Assembly (NCBI RefSeq): GCF_008705135.1
Contig: NZ_CP023694.1
Span: forward strand, 372,001 to 436,000
Length of the DNA: 64,000 bases
Source of the DNA: Streptomyces coeruleorubidus
GTDB taxonomy: Bacteria; Actinomycetota; Actinomycetes; Streptomycetales; Streptomycetaceae
Reading direction: 5' to 3'
Of this stretch, positions 25,460 to 34,850 are shown piece by piece (within the stretch, counting starts at the first letter, position 1; every line of letters starts with the position of its first letter). A program made the position numbers and the translations under genes. The notes beneath the pieces were generated by a model that saw only the letters and a program-made list of their open reading frames with translations, did no database searches and was not told the DNA's origin.

Positions 25460-26284
25460 TCAGTCCTTGACGGCTCCGGCGGTCACGCCGGCGGCGACAT
25501 AGCGCTGGGCGAGGACGAGGATGACCGCGGCGGGCAGTGAGGCCACGACGGCGGTGGCCATGATGGCGTTCCACTCCTGGTTGTTGTTGCCGATGTACTG
25601 GTAGATGCCGAGGGTGATCGGCTGGTGGGCGCCGCCGCTGGCGAGGGTGCTGGCGAAGACGAAGTCGGACCAGGACCACAGGAACGCGAACAGGGACACC
25701 GTGACGACGGCGTTGCGGCTCATCGGCAGCACGATGGACCGGAAGGTGCGCAGGGCCCCGGCCCCGTCGGTCTTCGCGGCCTGGAGCAGTTCGCCGGGGA
25801 TGCCGGACATGAACGCGGTGAAGATGAGGACGGCGAAGGGGACGGCCAGGGTGGAGTCGGCGACGATCAGGCCGGGGACGGACTGGAGCAGGCCGAGCTG
25901 GAGGTAGATGGCGTAGAAGCCCATCGCCATGATGATGCCGGGGATCATCTGCGCGACCAGGAAGAGGAAGCCGAGCAGACCGCCGCCGCGCGGGCGGAGT
26001 TTGGCCAGGGCATAGCCGGCGGGCGCGGCCAGTGCCACGGTCAGGACGACGGTGCCCAGGCCGATGACGAGGCTGGTGCCGAGGTAGGGCAACTGCTGGT
26101 CGAGGACGGCCCGGTAGCCCTCCAGGGTGGCGTCGGCCGGGAACAGGTCCGGGGGCGACTTGCGCATGTCCTGGTCGCGGGTGAAGGACACATTCAGCAT
26201 CCAGTAGACCGGGAAGAGCATGATTCCGGTCAGCAGCAGACCGGTGGCCGTCTTCCACCACGTGCGGCTGGGGCTTCGGTTCAT
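25460..26284 (-). CDS. Sugar ABC transporter permease, MalG type
   Basis: A 274-residue permease with six predicted helices and the EAA-type loop GELLQAAKTDGAGALRTF near residue 183, where the transporter ATPase docks. It overlaps the MalF-type gene in an ATGA junction. No ATPase gene is in the operon; streptomycetes often share one MsiK-type ATPase among sugar importers (established knowledge). It forms the channel with the next gene. Confidence 0.9.
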   Translation of the reverse strand: MNRSPSRTWWKTATGLLLTGIMLFPVYWMLNVSFTRDQDMRKSPPDLFPADATLEGYRAVLDQQLPYLGTSLVIGLGTVVLTVALAAPAGYALAKLRPRGGGLLGFLFLVAQMIPGIIMAMGFYAIYLQLGLLQSVPGLIVADSTLAVPFAVLIFTAFMSGIPGELLQAAKTDGAGALRTFRSIVLPMSRNAVVTVSLFAFLWSWSDFVFASTLASGGAHQPITLGIYQYIGNNNQEWNAIMATAVVASLPAAVILVLAQRYVAAGVTAGAVKD

Positions 26285-27276
26285 GACAGCGCCTGCTTTC
26301 GCTGGACCCGGATGTAGACGAGGCCGAACACCAGGGCGGCGACGACGAGCAGGTTGCCGACGGCCGCTCCGGGGCCGAAGGCGGGCAGGAGGTTGCCGAA
26401 GCCGAGCTGGTAGGACCAGGTGGCGAAGGTGGTGGACGAGTCCGCGGGGCCGCCCTTGGTCATGATCCAGATGATGTCGAAGACCTTGAGCGTGTAGACG
26501 AGGCCCAGCAGCAGGGTGATCGCGGATACGGGGCGCAGCAGCGGGAAGGTGATGCGCCAGAACCGCTGCCAGGAGTTCGCCCCGTCCAGTGCCGCGGCCT
26601 CGTACAGGCTGGCGGGGATGGACTGGAGGCCGCTGTGGAGCACGACCAGGTTGAAGGGGACGCCGATCCAGATGTTGGCGATGATCACCGAGGTCAGTGA
26701 CCAGGACGGTGAGGTGAGCCAGTTCACCGGGTCGACGCCGACGGTGCTCAGCAGGGCGTTGACGATGCCGGAGTCGCTGTTGAGCATCCACGACCAGGTG
26801 GAGGCCGACACGATCAGCGGCAGGAGCCACGGCACCAGGAACAGTGCCCGCAGGGTCGCCGAGAGCCGGAAGTGCTGGTGGAAGAAGACCGCCAGGGCCA
26901 AGCCGATGGCGTACTGGAAGACCAGGCACACGGCGGTGAAGACCACGGTGTGGAGCAGGGCCGGGGCGAAGGTCGGGTCGTCGAGGATCTTCCCGTAGTT
27001 CTCCAGGCCCGTGAACGGTGCGTCACCCTGGACAAAGGAGCGGACGGTGTAGTTCCGCAGACTGAGGTCGATGTTGCGGTAGAGCGGATAGGCGTAGAAG
27101 AGGACGAGGTAGAGGGTCACCGGGGTGAGGAAGGCCCAGGCGGCCCACTGCTGGGAGGCCGGCCGGCGTCGTGTCGCGGCACGGGCCGGGGGCGGGGCGG
27201 GTGCCGCCGCCGTCCCGGTCGGTGTGCGCACGGTCCGGTGGTCCGGCGGATGTGCCGTCTGCTTCATCGGACCCAT
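26281..27276 (-). CDS. Sugar ABC transporter permease, MalF type
   Basis: A 331-residue permease with a 40-residue Pro/Ala/Arg-rich N-terminal tail and then six predicted helices. The conserved EAA loop ASLYEAAALDGANSWQRF is near residue 228. The ATG at 27276 lies one base after the stop of the binding-protein gene, so translation is probably coupled. It pairs with the MalG-type permease. Confidence 0.9.
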   Translation of the reverse strand: MGPMKQTAHPPDHRTVRTPTGTAAAPAPPPARAATRRRPASQQWAAWAFLTPVTLYLVLFYAYPLYRNIDLSLRNYTVRSFVQGDAPFTGLENYGKILDDPTFAPALLHTVVFTAVCLVFQYAIGLALAVFFHQHFRLSATLRALFLVPWLLPLIVSASTWSWMLNSDSGIVNALLSTVGVDPVNWLTSPSWSLTSVIIANIWIGVPFNLVVLHSGLQSIPASLYEAAALDGANSWQRFWRITFPLLRPVSAITLLLGLVYTLKVFDIIWIMTKGGPADSSTTFATWSYQLGFGNLLPAFGPGAAVGNLLVVAALVFGLVYIRVQRKQALS

Positions 27277-27277
27277 G

Positions 27278-28519
27278 TCACTTGACCGCGGCCTGCGCCG
27301 ACGTCAGCGCGTCCTCGGGCGATTTGGACCCGCTGAGGGCGGACTGGACGGCCTTCCACAACTGCTCGGAGATCTTCGGGTACTTGGTGCCCAGGTCGTC
27401 GCTGGTGCGTCCCCTGGCCGCCTTGACCGCGTCGACCCAGGCCTTCAGGTCGGCGTTCGCCGCCACCTGCTTGTTCTGGACCTCGGTGGTGGGAGCGACG
27501 TAGGACAGGGTGGTGTCGGTGTCGTACAGGTTCTGGGTGCTGGTCAGGCAGGTCGCCAGCTTCTGGGAGGTGGTGTAGCGGCCGGTGTCGTCCTGCACCG
27601 GGAGGGTGACGAACTCGCCGCCGGTCGGGGCGGCGGCGTTGCCCCCGTCGGAGCCCGGGATCGGCAGGACGCCGTACTCGAAGCCCGCCTTCTCGGCGTT
27701 GGCGAGCTGCCAGGTGCCGTTCTCGGCGAACGCGTAGTCCCCGCCGGCGAACTCCTGCCAGCTGGTCGTCTGGGTGTTGTTGATGACCGAGTTGGGGGCG
27801 TAGCCCTTCTTCAGCCAGTCCTGCCACAGCGACAGCGCGGAGACGGCCTTGTCCGAGTCGAGTTCGGTGAGCTGGGCGCCGGAGCCCCAGAACCAGGGCA
27901 GGAACTGGAAGCTGCCCTCCTCCGTACCGATCGCGGAGAACGTGATGCCCTTCTTGCCGGCCTTCTCGACCTTCGCGAGGGCCGCCGTCAGCGACTTCCA
28001 GTCCTTGACCGAGGCGATGTCCACCCCGGCCTCCTTCAGCACCTCCTTGTTGTAGTAGAGGGCGAGGGTGTTGGCGCCGATCGGCGTGCCGTACGTCTTG
28101 CCGCCCGACTGGCCCGCCGCGAGCAGGTTGGGGTCGACCTTGGAGGTGTCGAGCTTGTTGTCGTCGGTCGTGGTGAGCACGCCCGCCTCGGCCAGGGTCG
28201 AGACGACGGGGTTGTCGACGATGAGGACGTCCGGGGAGTTGCCCTGCTGGGCCGCGAGCAGCGTCTTGTTGGCCAGATCGCTGGTGTCGAAACCGGTCCG
28301 CTTGATCTTCACGCCGGCCTGGGTGCCGCACTTGTCCAGCAGCTTCGTCCAGGCCGAGCCCTTGGCGAACTGCGGGTACGGGTCCCAGACCGTGTAGGTG
28401 CCGCTGTCGGCGTCCTTGGCGTCGGTGCTGCCCGCGCCGGAGGAGCAGGCGGTGCCGACGACGGCGACGACGGTCGACAGGGCCACGGTGGCGAGGAGCC
28501 GTCTCGAGGAGCTGTGCAT
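27278..28519 (-). CDS. Sugar ABC transporter substrate-binding lipoprotein
   Basis: A 413-residue extracellular solute-binding protein (MalE/family 1 type). The signal peptide ends in the lipobox VGTAC (Cys25), so the mature protein is anchored by lipid. TYTVWDPYPQFAKGSAW opens the binding domain and LALYYNKEVLKEAGVD near residue 150 is typical of the family. AAGGA lies six bases before the ATG. It follows the LacI gene by 132 bases and precedes two permeases. Bound sugar unknown, probably an oligosaccharide released by the secreted enzyme at 29993. Confidence 0.92.
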   Translation of the reverse strand: MHSSSRRLLATVALSTVVAVVGTACSSGAGSTDAKDADSGTYTVWDPYPQFAKGSAWTKLLDKCGTQAGVKIKRTGFDTSDLANKTLLAAQQGNSPDVLIVDNPVVSTLAEAGVLTTTDDNKLDTSKVDPNLLAAGQSGGKTYGTPIGANTLALYYNKEVLKEAGVDIASVKDWKSLTAALAKVEKAGKKGITFSAIGTEEGSFQFLPWFWGSGAQLTELDSDKAVSALSLWQDWLKKGYAPNSVINNTQTTSWQEFAGGDYAFAENGTWQLANAEKAGFEYGVLPIPGSDGGNAAAPTGGEFVTLPVQDDTGRYTTSQKLATCLTSTQNLYDTDTTLSYVAPTTEVQNKQVAANADLKAWVDAVKAARGRTSDDLGTKYPKISEQLWKAVQSALSGSKSPEDALTSAQAAVK

Positions 28520-28651
28520 GGCGGGTCCTTCGTTCTCGGCATACGGGTGCCGTGGGAGAGGTGACGAGGGGTGTGCGGGTACGCCGAACGGCGGTGGCGT
28601 ACCTGGTGAAGTGAGAAGGGTCCGGGGGGTTCGAGGGTCAGGCGTTCGGGG

Positions 28652-29674
28652 TCAGGCGGAGGGCGTACCGCCGGCGGGCCCGGTACTCGCCCGCAGGGAG
28701 ATGGGTGGTGCGAGAAGGTGGTGCCGAGGCGGCGCGCCGGGGTGGTCGAGCCGTTCGATGAGCAGGTCGACGGCGCGACGGCCCATCTCCTCGGCCGGTA
28801 CGTCCGCCGCGGTGAGCTGCGGGGTCACCGTCTCCGCCCACCGGCCGGCCACGACTCCGGTGACGGAGAAGTCGCGCGGTACGTGGCGGCCCGCCTGGGC
28901 GAGCCCTCGGTACAGGCCGCCCAGCGCGGCCTCGTTCAGCGTGACCAGGCCCGTGGTCGCCGGGTCGTCGTGCAGGATCCGCTCCAGGCACGCCTGACCG
29001 GACGCGGCGTCGTCCCCGCAGCAGTATGTGCGCACGGTCAGCCCGCGCTCGGCCGCTGCCTTGGTGAACCCCTCCAGGCCCCGGTGCGCGGACTCGTATC
29101 CCGCCCGCAGGAGCTGCTCCGGCCGGTTGACGAAGGCGACCCGGCGGTGACCGAGGTCGGCGAGATGGTGGACGCACGCCGCCGCCAGTGCGGTGTGGTC
29201 CAGGCCGACCCACCAGCCGCTCTCCGGGTGCGCGGTGCGGCCGATGGCGACGGCGGGGAAGTCCAGCTCGGCCAAGTGGTCGACCCGGTCGTCCTTCAGC
29301 CTGATCTCCATCAGGATCGCGCCGTCGACCCGCCGCTCCCCCAGCAGCCGCTGGAACGAGCGGTCGCTGTCCACGCCGCTCGGGGACAGCAGCACGTCGT
29401 AGTCATGGGCGGCGGCGGCTTCGACGACACTGCCGATGAAGTCGAGCTGCATGCCGGTGTAGTGGTTCCCGGCGGGCGGGAAGACCAGGCCGATCGTGCT
29501 GGTCCGGCCGTTGGCCAGGGCGCGTGCGCTGGCGTTGGGCCGGTAGCCCAGCTCGTCGATGACGTCCTGGATCTTCCGGCGTGTCTCGTCCGACACCGGA
29601 CGTTTGCCGCTCAGCGCGTACGACACGGTGCTCCGCGAGACACCGGCCCGCCGGGCGATCTCACCGATGTTCAC
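28652..29674 (-). CDS. LacI-family transcriptional regulator
   Basis: The 340-residue protein starts at a GTG preceded by AAGGAG. The helix-turn-helix (NIGEIARRAGVSRSTVSYAL) is at residues 2-21, followed by a hinge helix and a periplasmic-binding-like effector domain (residues about 60-330). It is upstream of the importer and hydrolase genes on the same strand and divergent from the secreted enzyme. Three identical CGAACCGGTTCG palindromes in the divergent region are its likely operators, so it probably represses both sides until its sugar appears. Confidence 0.92.
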   Translation of the reverse strand: MNIGEIARRAGVSRSTVSYALSGKRPVSDETRRKIQDVIDELGYRPNASARALANGRTSTIGLVFPPAGNHYTGMQLDFIGSVVEAAAAHDYDVLLSPSGVDSDRSFQRLLGERRVDGAILMEIRLKDDRVDHLAELDFPAVAIGRTAHPESGWWVGLDHTALAAACVHHLADLGHRRVAFVNRPEQLLRAGYESAHRGLEGFTKAAAERGLTVRTYCCGDDAASGQACLERILHDDPATTGLVTLNEAALGGLYRGLAQAGRHVPRDFSVTGVVAGRWAETVTPQLTAADVPAEEMGRRAVDLLIERLDHPGAPPRHHLLAPPISLRASTGPAGGTPSA

Positions 29675-29712
29675 GGGGAACTCCTTGCGTGGGCTGTCGA
29701 ACCGATGGTTGT

Positions 29713-29724
29713 CGAACCGGTTCG
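29713..29724. promoter_or_regulatory. LacI operator 1 (CGAACCGGTTCG)
   Basis: A perfect 12-base palindrome with central CG, 39 bases before the LacI start. A further half-site TCGAACCG lies at 29698-29705. Probable autoregulatory site. Confidence 0.75.
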
Positions 29725-29832
29725 CGTGAAGTGAAGCTAGGAACTGCCCGGGCAGCTGTCAACACCCCGCGCAGCACTTCTTGTGCTGCGGCAGGGGTAT
29801 TGCTGGGGGATTTCGCCGGTGCTAACTTCCTG

Positions 29833-29844
29833 CGAACCGGTTCG
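29833..29844. promoter_or_regulatory. LacI operator 2 (CGAACCGGTTCG)
   Basis: The same perfect palindrome in the centre of the 318-base divergent region, 149 bases before the secreted enzyme start. Sites 2 and 3 are 80 bases apart and could be bridged by a tetramer. Confidence 0.75.
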
Positions 29845-29912
29845 ACGGGCGGCCGTCTCTGCGCGCCGCAACGGCCTCCGGGCGGGTCGCAGCCCATTTT
29901 CCTGCGGCGAGT

Positions 29913-29924
29913 CGAACCGGTTCG
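29913..29924. promoter_or_regulatory. LacI operator 3 (CGAACCGGTTCG)
   Basis: Third copy, extended to a 14-base palindrome TCGAACCGGTTCGA, 69 bases before the GTG at 29993. It is placed to cover the promoter of the secreted enzyme gene. Confidence 0.75.
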
Positions 29925-29992
29925 ACCTCTTCAGCGCCCGATTCAGTGCCCGAGCAGTCAGTCCGAGCAGTATGGAAACCACGGAGACCTCA

Positions 29993-32674
29993 GTGCGACG
30001 AAGTAGAACGACTGTGGCCACAGCCGCGGTGACGGCCGCCCTCGCCACCCTCCTGGTCGGCCCTTCCGCGGGAACCGCCGGGGCCGAGGAGCGGGAACGG
30101 CTCGTCATCGACCTCGCCACCGACACCGGCGCCTTCCACGGCGGCGCGAGCGGCTCGCTGTACGGCGTGTACGGCGACGGCGTGCCGAGCCGCAACCTCA
30201 TCGAGGGCATGCACCTGCGCACGGTGTCGACGAAGGCGCAGGACGGTCCGCAGCACCCGGGAGCGGACGCGCTGGAGATGCTGCCGCCCTTCGTGGACTC
30301 GGGCGGCAAGGACGTCTACATCTACATGACCGACATCTACCGCGGCTTCCCGTACCAGTGGCCGGGCGCGGACGGCCCGGCGCGGCTCGCCGATTTCAAG
30401 CAGAAGATCAAGAAGCAGGTCCAGCAGGTCCTGACCATGGGGGAGTACAAGGACAACGTCGTCTACGTGCCCTTCAACGAGCCCGAAGGGAACATGTTCG
30501 GGACCGGCGAGTGGAGCTACGACAAGGTCTCCTGGCTGAAGGACCCCCAGCACTACTTCGCGGCCTGGAAGGAGGTCTACCACCTCATCAAGGGCCTCGA
30601 CCCGGACGCCCGCATCGCCGGCCCCAACACCAGCGTCCTCTACAGCCAGGTCAAGGACTTCCTCCAGTACGCCAAGGCCAACGACGTGGTGCCGGACGTG
30701 ATGACCTGGCACGAGCTGTCGTCGCCCGCCGCGGTCCGCACGAACGTGGCGAAGTACCGGCAGATGGAGAAGGACGTCGGGGTCGGCCCGCTGCCGATCA
30801 ACGTGAACGAGTACGGGCACAACTACCACCTGTCCGTGCCCGGCCAGGTCGTCCAGTGGGTCTCCGCCATCGAGGAGTCCAAGATCGACGCCGACCTGGC
30901 GTACTGGAACATCGACGGCAACCTCAACGACTCGGCCGTGGAGGCCAACAAGGGCAACGGCCAGTGGTGGCTGTTCAACGCCTACGGGCAGATGTCGGGT
31001 CACACGGTCGAGGTGACCGCCCCGCGCCCCAACCAGCAGTACACGCTCCAGGGCGTGGCCACCCTCGACGAGGACAAGAAGCAGTCCCGCGCCCTCTTCG
31101 GCGGCAAGAGCGGCGACGCCGACATCGTCTTCGACCACGTCGATCCGAAGCTGTTCGGGAAGACCGTACGCGCCACCGTCCAGGAGATCCCCTGGACCGG
31201 ACAGGTCGGCGACTCGGCACAGCCGTTGCGGCTCGCGGACCGGGAACTGACGGTCGGGCCGGACGGCTCGGTCACACTGCCGATGACCGGCATGAACGAG
31301 ATGTCCGCCTACCAGGTCATCCTCTCCCCCGGCGGCAACGGCGGTGAGCCGGCCGCGCCTTCGGTGAGCTGGCGCCAGACCTACGAGGCGGAGAACGCCA
31401 CCTACACCGGCAAGGGCTACTCCAGGAACGGCCCCGAGGGCACGCCCTCCGACGTCGGCAAGTTCGCCACGTCGGGCGCCTACAACGTGGGCGGTCTGCG
31501 CACCGGCTCCGACGGGGTCCTCGCCTTCGACGTCGAGGTCCCGCAGGACGGCACGTACGACCTGAGCGTCTTCGCCAACTCCTACAACCTGTACGACCTG
31601 GTGAAGGAGCAGGGCCCGACCAACGTCTTCCTGCGCGTCGACGGCAAGGACCCGCAGGAGCTGCGGCTGCCGCTGGGCTACAAGTGGGTGGTGTGGGGCC
31701 ACACCGACACGACGGTGAAGCTGACGGCGGGCAAGCACCGGATCACCCTGGCCGCGCAGGACCCCGACCTCGGGGTCACCAAGGGTGACGCCATCATCGA
31801 CAAGATCGACCTGTCCCTGCGCGACGAGAAGGTGACCGCTCCGGCGATCTACGAGGCCGAGTACGCCACCCTCGCCGGTACCGAGCCGCGTTACACGCAC
31901 CGCGGCGCCTCGGGGCCGGGCGCGGTTCCACTGCCGAAGGGTGCCTCCGCGACCTTCTGGGTCCACTCCCCCACCGACGGTGAATCGACCGTGTCGGTCG
32001 ACCACTTGGGCGGCGGCCACGCGAGCCTGGCACTCAACGGCGAGAAGCTCGACCTGCCGAAGACCGGCGGGGCCAAGAAGGGCACGGACACGGTCCGGCT
32101 GTTCCTGTCCGGCGGCATCAACAAGATCACCGTGACCGGTACGGCACGCGAACTCGTCCTCGACCGGCTGCGGGTCGCCCCGTCGAAGGGCACCCTGGTG
32201 CCCACCGTCCAGCAGGCGGAGAACGGCACCCTCACCGGGGCGGCGAAGGTCACCGACGCCTACACCTTCGCCACGAACGGCAAGGCCGTCACGGGCATCG
32301 GCGACGGAAAGGCCAACGCCCTCACCGTCGACGTGGTGGCCACCAGGGCCGGGCGGCACGCGCTGACCATCCGCTACTCCAACGCCGAACAGGCACCGGC
32401 CACCCACTACAACCCCGACCCGATCGCCCGCCACGCCGACCTCTCCCTCAACGGCGGACCGGCGCGCCGGGTGCTGTTCCCGACCACCTTCCACTTCAAC
32501 AACTTCTGGGACCTGACCGTCCCGGTCACCCTCGAGAAGGGCACGAACCGGCTCACCTTCACGGCGGAGGAACTGCCGGACTTCGACGGCGACACGTACA
32601 ACCAGTACGACCAGCGGTCCCCGTACGCACCGGTGATCGACCGGATCGCCGTCACGCCGATGGCGGCGAAGTAG
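29993..32674 (+). CDS. Secreted GH39-like (clan GH-A) hydrolase with three CBM-like domains
   Basis: GTG 29993 is chosen because GGAG precedes it by six bases; the ATG at 29972 lacks a good site. A signal peptide covers residues 1-31. The barrel (about 40-400) has two candidate catalytic glutamates, Glu163 in VPFNEPEGN and Glu273 in INVNEYGHN, spaced as in clan GH-A enzymes such as GH39. Three beta-sandwich modules resembling CBM35/CBM6 follow at about 415-555 (YEAENATYTG), 560-690 (YEAEYATLAG) and 700-893 (QQAENGTLTG). It probably attacks a cell-wall polysaccharide and feeds the LacI-regulated importer. Family assignment is by pattern only. Confidence 0.72.
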   Translation: MRRSRTTVATAAVTAALATLLVGPSAGTAGAEERERLVIDLATDTGAFHGGASGSLYGVYGDGVPSRNLIEGMHLRTVSTKAQDGPQHPGADALEMLPPFVDSGGKDVYIYMTDIYRGFPYQWPGADGPARLADFKQKIKKQVQQVLTMGEYKDNVVYVPFNEPEGNMFGTGEWSYDKVSWLKDPQHYFAAWKEVYHLIKGLDPDARIAGPNTSVLYSQVKDFLQYAKANDVVPDVMTWHELSSPAAVRTNVAKYRQMEKDVGVGPLPINVNEYGHNYHLSVPGQVVQWVSAIEESKIDADLAYWNIDGNLNDSAVEANKGNGQWWLFNAYGQMSGHTVEVTAPRPNQQYTLQGVATLDEDKKQSRALFGGKSGDADIVFDHVDPKLFGKTVRATVQEIPWTGQVGDSAQPLRLADRELTVGPDGSVTLPMTGMNEMSAYQVILSPGGNGGEPAAPSVSWRQTYEAENATYTGKGYSRNGPEGTPSDVGKFATSGAYNVGGLRTGSDGVLAFDVEVPQDGTYDLSVFANSYNLYDLVKEQGPTNVFLRVDGKDPQELRLPLGYKWVVWGHTDTTVKLTAGKHRITLAAQDPDLGVTKGDAIIDKIDLSLRDEKVTAPAIYEAEYATLAGTEPRYTHRGASGPGAVPLPKGASATFWVHSPTDGESTVSVDHLGGGHASLALNGEKLDLPKTGGAKKGTDTVRLFLSGGINKITVTGTARELVLDRLRVAPSKGTLVPTVQQAENGTLTGAAKVTDAYTFATNGKAVTGIGDGKANALTVDVVATRAGRHALTIRYSNAEQAPATHYNPDPIARHADLSLNGGPARRVLFPTTFHFNNFWDLTVPVTLEKGTNRLTFTAEELPDFDGDTYNQYDQRSPYAPVIDRIAVTPMAAK

Positions 32675-32686
32675 CCCCTGGTGAAC

Positions 32687-32723
32687 GCGAGGCGCCGATC
32701 CGAATACCCGGTCGGCGCCTCGC
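32687..32723 (+). terminator. Rho-independent-type hairpin after the secreted hydrolase
   Basis: GCGAGGCGCCGA (32687-32698) pairs perfectly with TCGGCGCCTCGC (32712-32723), a 12-base stem with a 13-base loop, 12 bases past the stop codon. No U-tract, as usual in streptomycetes. Confidence 0.8.
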
Positions 32724-32780
32724 CCCGCGCGTCGGTGCCCGCGCCGCGTCACCACAGTCGGGCGGCGCGTGGCTCAAGGG

Positions 32781-33494
32781 TCAGTCCAGCGTGACACCCG
32801 TGTGCCTCTCCAGGGCTTGGACGAGCTGAGCCTGGAACTGTTCGTCCCGCGAGGCGGGGTGGGGTGTCCGGGTCTGCCGGTGGTGCCAGTAGCCGCCGGT
32901 GCTCGGGGTCACGTCCGGGTGGGTGGCGAGCCACGCCTGTGTCTCGTGGCCTGCGGTCAGGTCGTCCGGTGCGCCGCGACCGCCCATACGGGTCGGGACC
33001 CACCCGGGGTCGACCGCGTGGCTGGAGGTTCCCTCCCAGCGGGAGGCGAAGGCGAGCGCGAGAGTGGTGACCCACAGCTTCGTGTCGTCGTAGGAGGCGG
33101 ATCCCGTGGCCAGCCGTCGCAGGTCGGTGGAGCCCGTTCGGTGCATGGAGCTGCTGAGGTACACGAGCCTGGCCGGCTTGTCCATCAGGGCCGTCAGCAC
33201 GTAGGGCGCGACCGTGTTGACGGTGACGTCTTCCGGGCGGTTCATGACGCCGGCGTTGTGGATGACGGCGTCGAAGCGGCCGAACCCGGCGGCCTGCCGG
33301 GCGACATCGCGGATTTCGGCCGGCTCGGCCAGGTCCCCGGTGATGACGCCTTGCCACCGGGCGGTGTCGTCCGCGCCGGTGAGCCGGGCCGGGTTGCGGA
33401 CGTGGACGACCACGTCGTGCCCCTCGCCGGCCAGCGCCTCCGCCGTGTTGCGCCCGAGCCCGCCGGCCGCTCCGGTCACCAGAACCAATGCCAT
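32781..33494 (-). CDS. Short-chain dehydrogenase/reductase (SDR)
   Basis: The ATG at 33494 follows AGGAGAGGGG. The 237-residue protein has the cofactor motif VTGAAGGLG at the N-terminus, a catalytic serine region YLSSSMHRTG and the active-site YDDTK. It follows the ADH gene by 104 bases on the same strand, and together they form the operon divergent from the XRE regulator. A similar XRE | ADH-SDR arrangement recurs at 55.7-58.6 kb. Substrate unknown. Confidence 0.87.
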   Translation of the reverse strand: MALVLVTGAAGGLGRNTAEALAGEGHDVVVHVRNPARLTGADDTARWQGVITGDLAEPAEIRDVARQAAGFGRFDAVIHNAGVMNRPEDVTVNTVAPYVLTALMDKPARLVYLSSSMHRTGSTDLRRLATGSASYDDTKLWVTTLALAFASRWEGTSSHAVDPGWVPTRMGGRGAPDDLTAGHETQAWLATHPDVTPSTGGYWHHRQTRTPHPASRDEQFQAQLVQALERHTGVTLD

Positions 33495-33598
33495 GTCAGT
33501 CCCCTCTCCTGTCGTCGTCCCCACCATGGTCGAGGCCCCCACCGGGTCGTCCGCCCGGCTCTGGGGAAACAGGGCGGACGACCAGGCGCGGGAGCGCG

Positions 33599-34621
33599 TC
33601 AGAGGGTGAGGAGGACCTTGGTGGCACGCCGCTCGTCCATCGCCTTGTAGCCCTCCGCGGCCTCCTCCAGCGGCAGGGTGAGGTCGAAGACCTTGCCGGG
33701 GTCGATCTTCCGGTCCCAGATGAGCTGGATCAGGTCGGGCAGGAACCGGCGTACCGGGGCGGGCCCGCCCTCGGTGTGGATGCCGGCGAAGAACAGGTCG
33801 ATGCCCTGGATCGAGACGTCGTAGTTGACGCCGACGAAGCCCAGATGGCCGCCGGGGCGCGTCGAGTTGATGGCCTGCATCGTCGACTCCTGGGTGCCGA
33901 CGGCCTCGACCACCGAGTGCGCGCCGAGCCCGCCCGTGAGCTCCTTGATCCTCGCCACGCCCGCGTCACCGCGCTCCTCGACGATGTCGGTCGCGCCGTA
34001 GAACCGGGCCAGCTCCTGCCGCTCGGGGTGGCGGGACATCGCGATGATGCGCTCCGCGCCGAGCTGCTTGGCGGCGAGGACGGCCATCAGGCCGACCGCG
34101 CCGTCGCCGACGACCGCGACCGTCTTGCCCGGGCCGGCCTCCGCGGCGACGGCCCCGTACCAGCCGGTGCCGAGCACGTCGGAGGCGGCGAGCAGCGACG
34201 GGATCAGGTCCTCGTCCGGCTGCCCCGGCGTGGCGACGAGAGTGCCGTCCGCGTGGGGGATGCGGGCCTTCTCGGCCTGGGTGCCGACCGTCTGAGCCAC
34301 GAACTCCCGGTGCACACAGCCGGACTGGTAGCCCGCACGGCAGATCTCGCAGGTGTTGTCGGAGATGACGAACGACCCGACGACGAAGTCGCCCACCTTG
34401 ACGTTGCGCACGTCGTCGCCGACTTCCTCGACCACACCCACGTACTCGTGGCCCATGTCCGTGTGGTCGGCGGGCTCGACCCCGCGGTAGGGCCACAGGT
34501 CCGATCCGCATATACAGGTCGCGGTCAGCCGGACGATCGCGTCGGTGGGCTCGATGAGCTTGGGGTCCGCGCGCTCCTCCACCCGGACGTCACCTGCTGT
34601 GTACATGACCACTCCACGCAT
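33599..34621 (-). CDS. Zinc-dependent alcohol dehydrogenase (MDR family)
   Basis: The ATG at 34621 has AAGGAG upstream. The 340-residue enzyme carries the catalytic zinc ligands Cys38 in TCICGSDLW and His58/Glu59 in MGHEYVG, a short structural-zinc-like cluster NTCEICRAGYQSGC, and the NAD(P) motif VVGDGAVGLMAV near residue 170. It is close in sequence to the ADH at 56785-57801, roughly 60 percent identical by eye. It is divergent from the XRE regulator gene, with a long palindrome between them. Substrate unknown, possibly a reactive aldehyde or alcohol. Confidence 0.9.
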   Translation of the reverse strand: MRGVVMYTAGDVRVEERADPKLIEPTDAIVRLTATCICGSDLWPYRGVEPADHTDMGHEYVGVVEEVGDDVRNVKVGDFVVGSFVISDNTCEICRAGYQSGCVHREFVAQTVGTQAEKARIPHADGTLVATPGQPDEDLIPSLLAASDVLGTGWYGAVAAEAGPGKTVAVVGDGAVGLMAVLAAKQLGAERIIAMSRHPERQELARFYGATDIVEERGDAGVARIKELTGGLGAHSVVEAVGTQESTMQAINSTRPGGHLGFVGVNYDVSIQGIDLFFAGIHTEGGPAPVRRFLPDLIQLIWDRKIDPGKVFDLTLPLEEAAEGYKAMDERRATKVLLTL

Positions 34622-34796
34622 GACTGCGTCTCCTTGCCTTCTGTGTGCCGGCGCCCGTGGCGCCGAGTCCTGCCGGGCGGGTCGCCTCACCGCCCGAGGC
34701 ACTTCTGCTCAGACCGCGCCACCGATGGCGGCGGGGCGGAAAGCACCACGACGTCCAGGGAACCAGCCCAGGGTGCGGGGAGCGAGTTACTGATGA

Positions 34797-34819
34797 GGGG
34801 TGTACCCGCAGTACACCCC
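34797..34819. promoter_or_regulatory. Palindromic operator between ADH and XRE genes
   Basis: GGGGTGTAC-CCGCA-GTACACCCC has perfect nine-base arms around a 5-base spacer. It sits 32 bases before the XRE start and is well placed to repress both divergent genes. No similar sequence occurs at the second XRE/ADH pair. Confidence 0.75.
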
Positions 34820-34850
34820 ACGGCGCCGCACGCGGCCGTACGGTCGTCTT

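Noticed and set aside
29990..32755. 921-codon minus-strand frame opposite the secreted GH-A enzyme
   Set aside because: Antisense shadow; the plus-strand frame has a signal peptide, catalytic glutamates and CBM repeats, and a terminator follows it.
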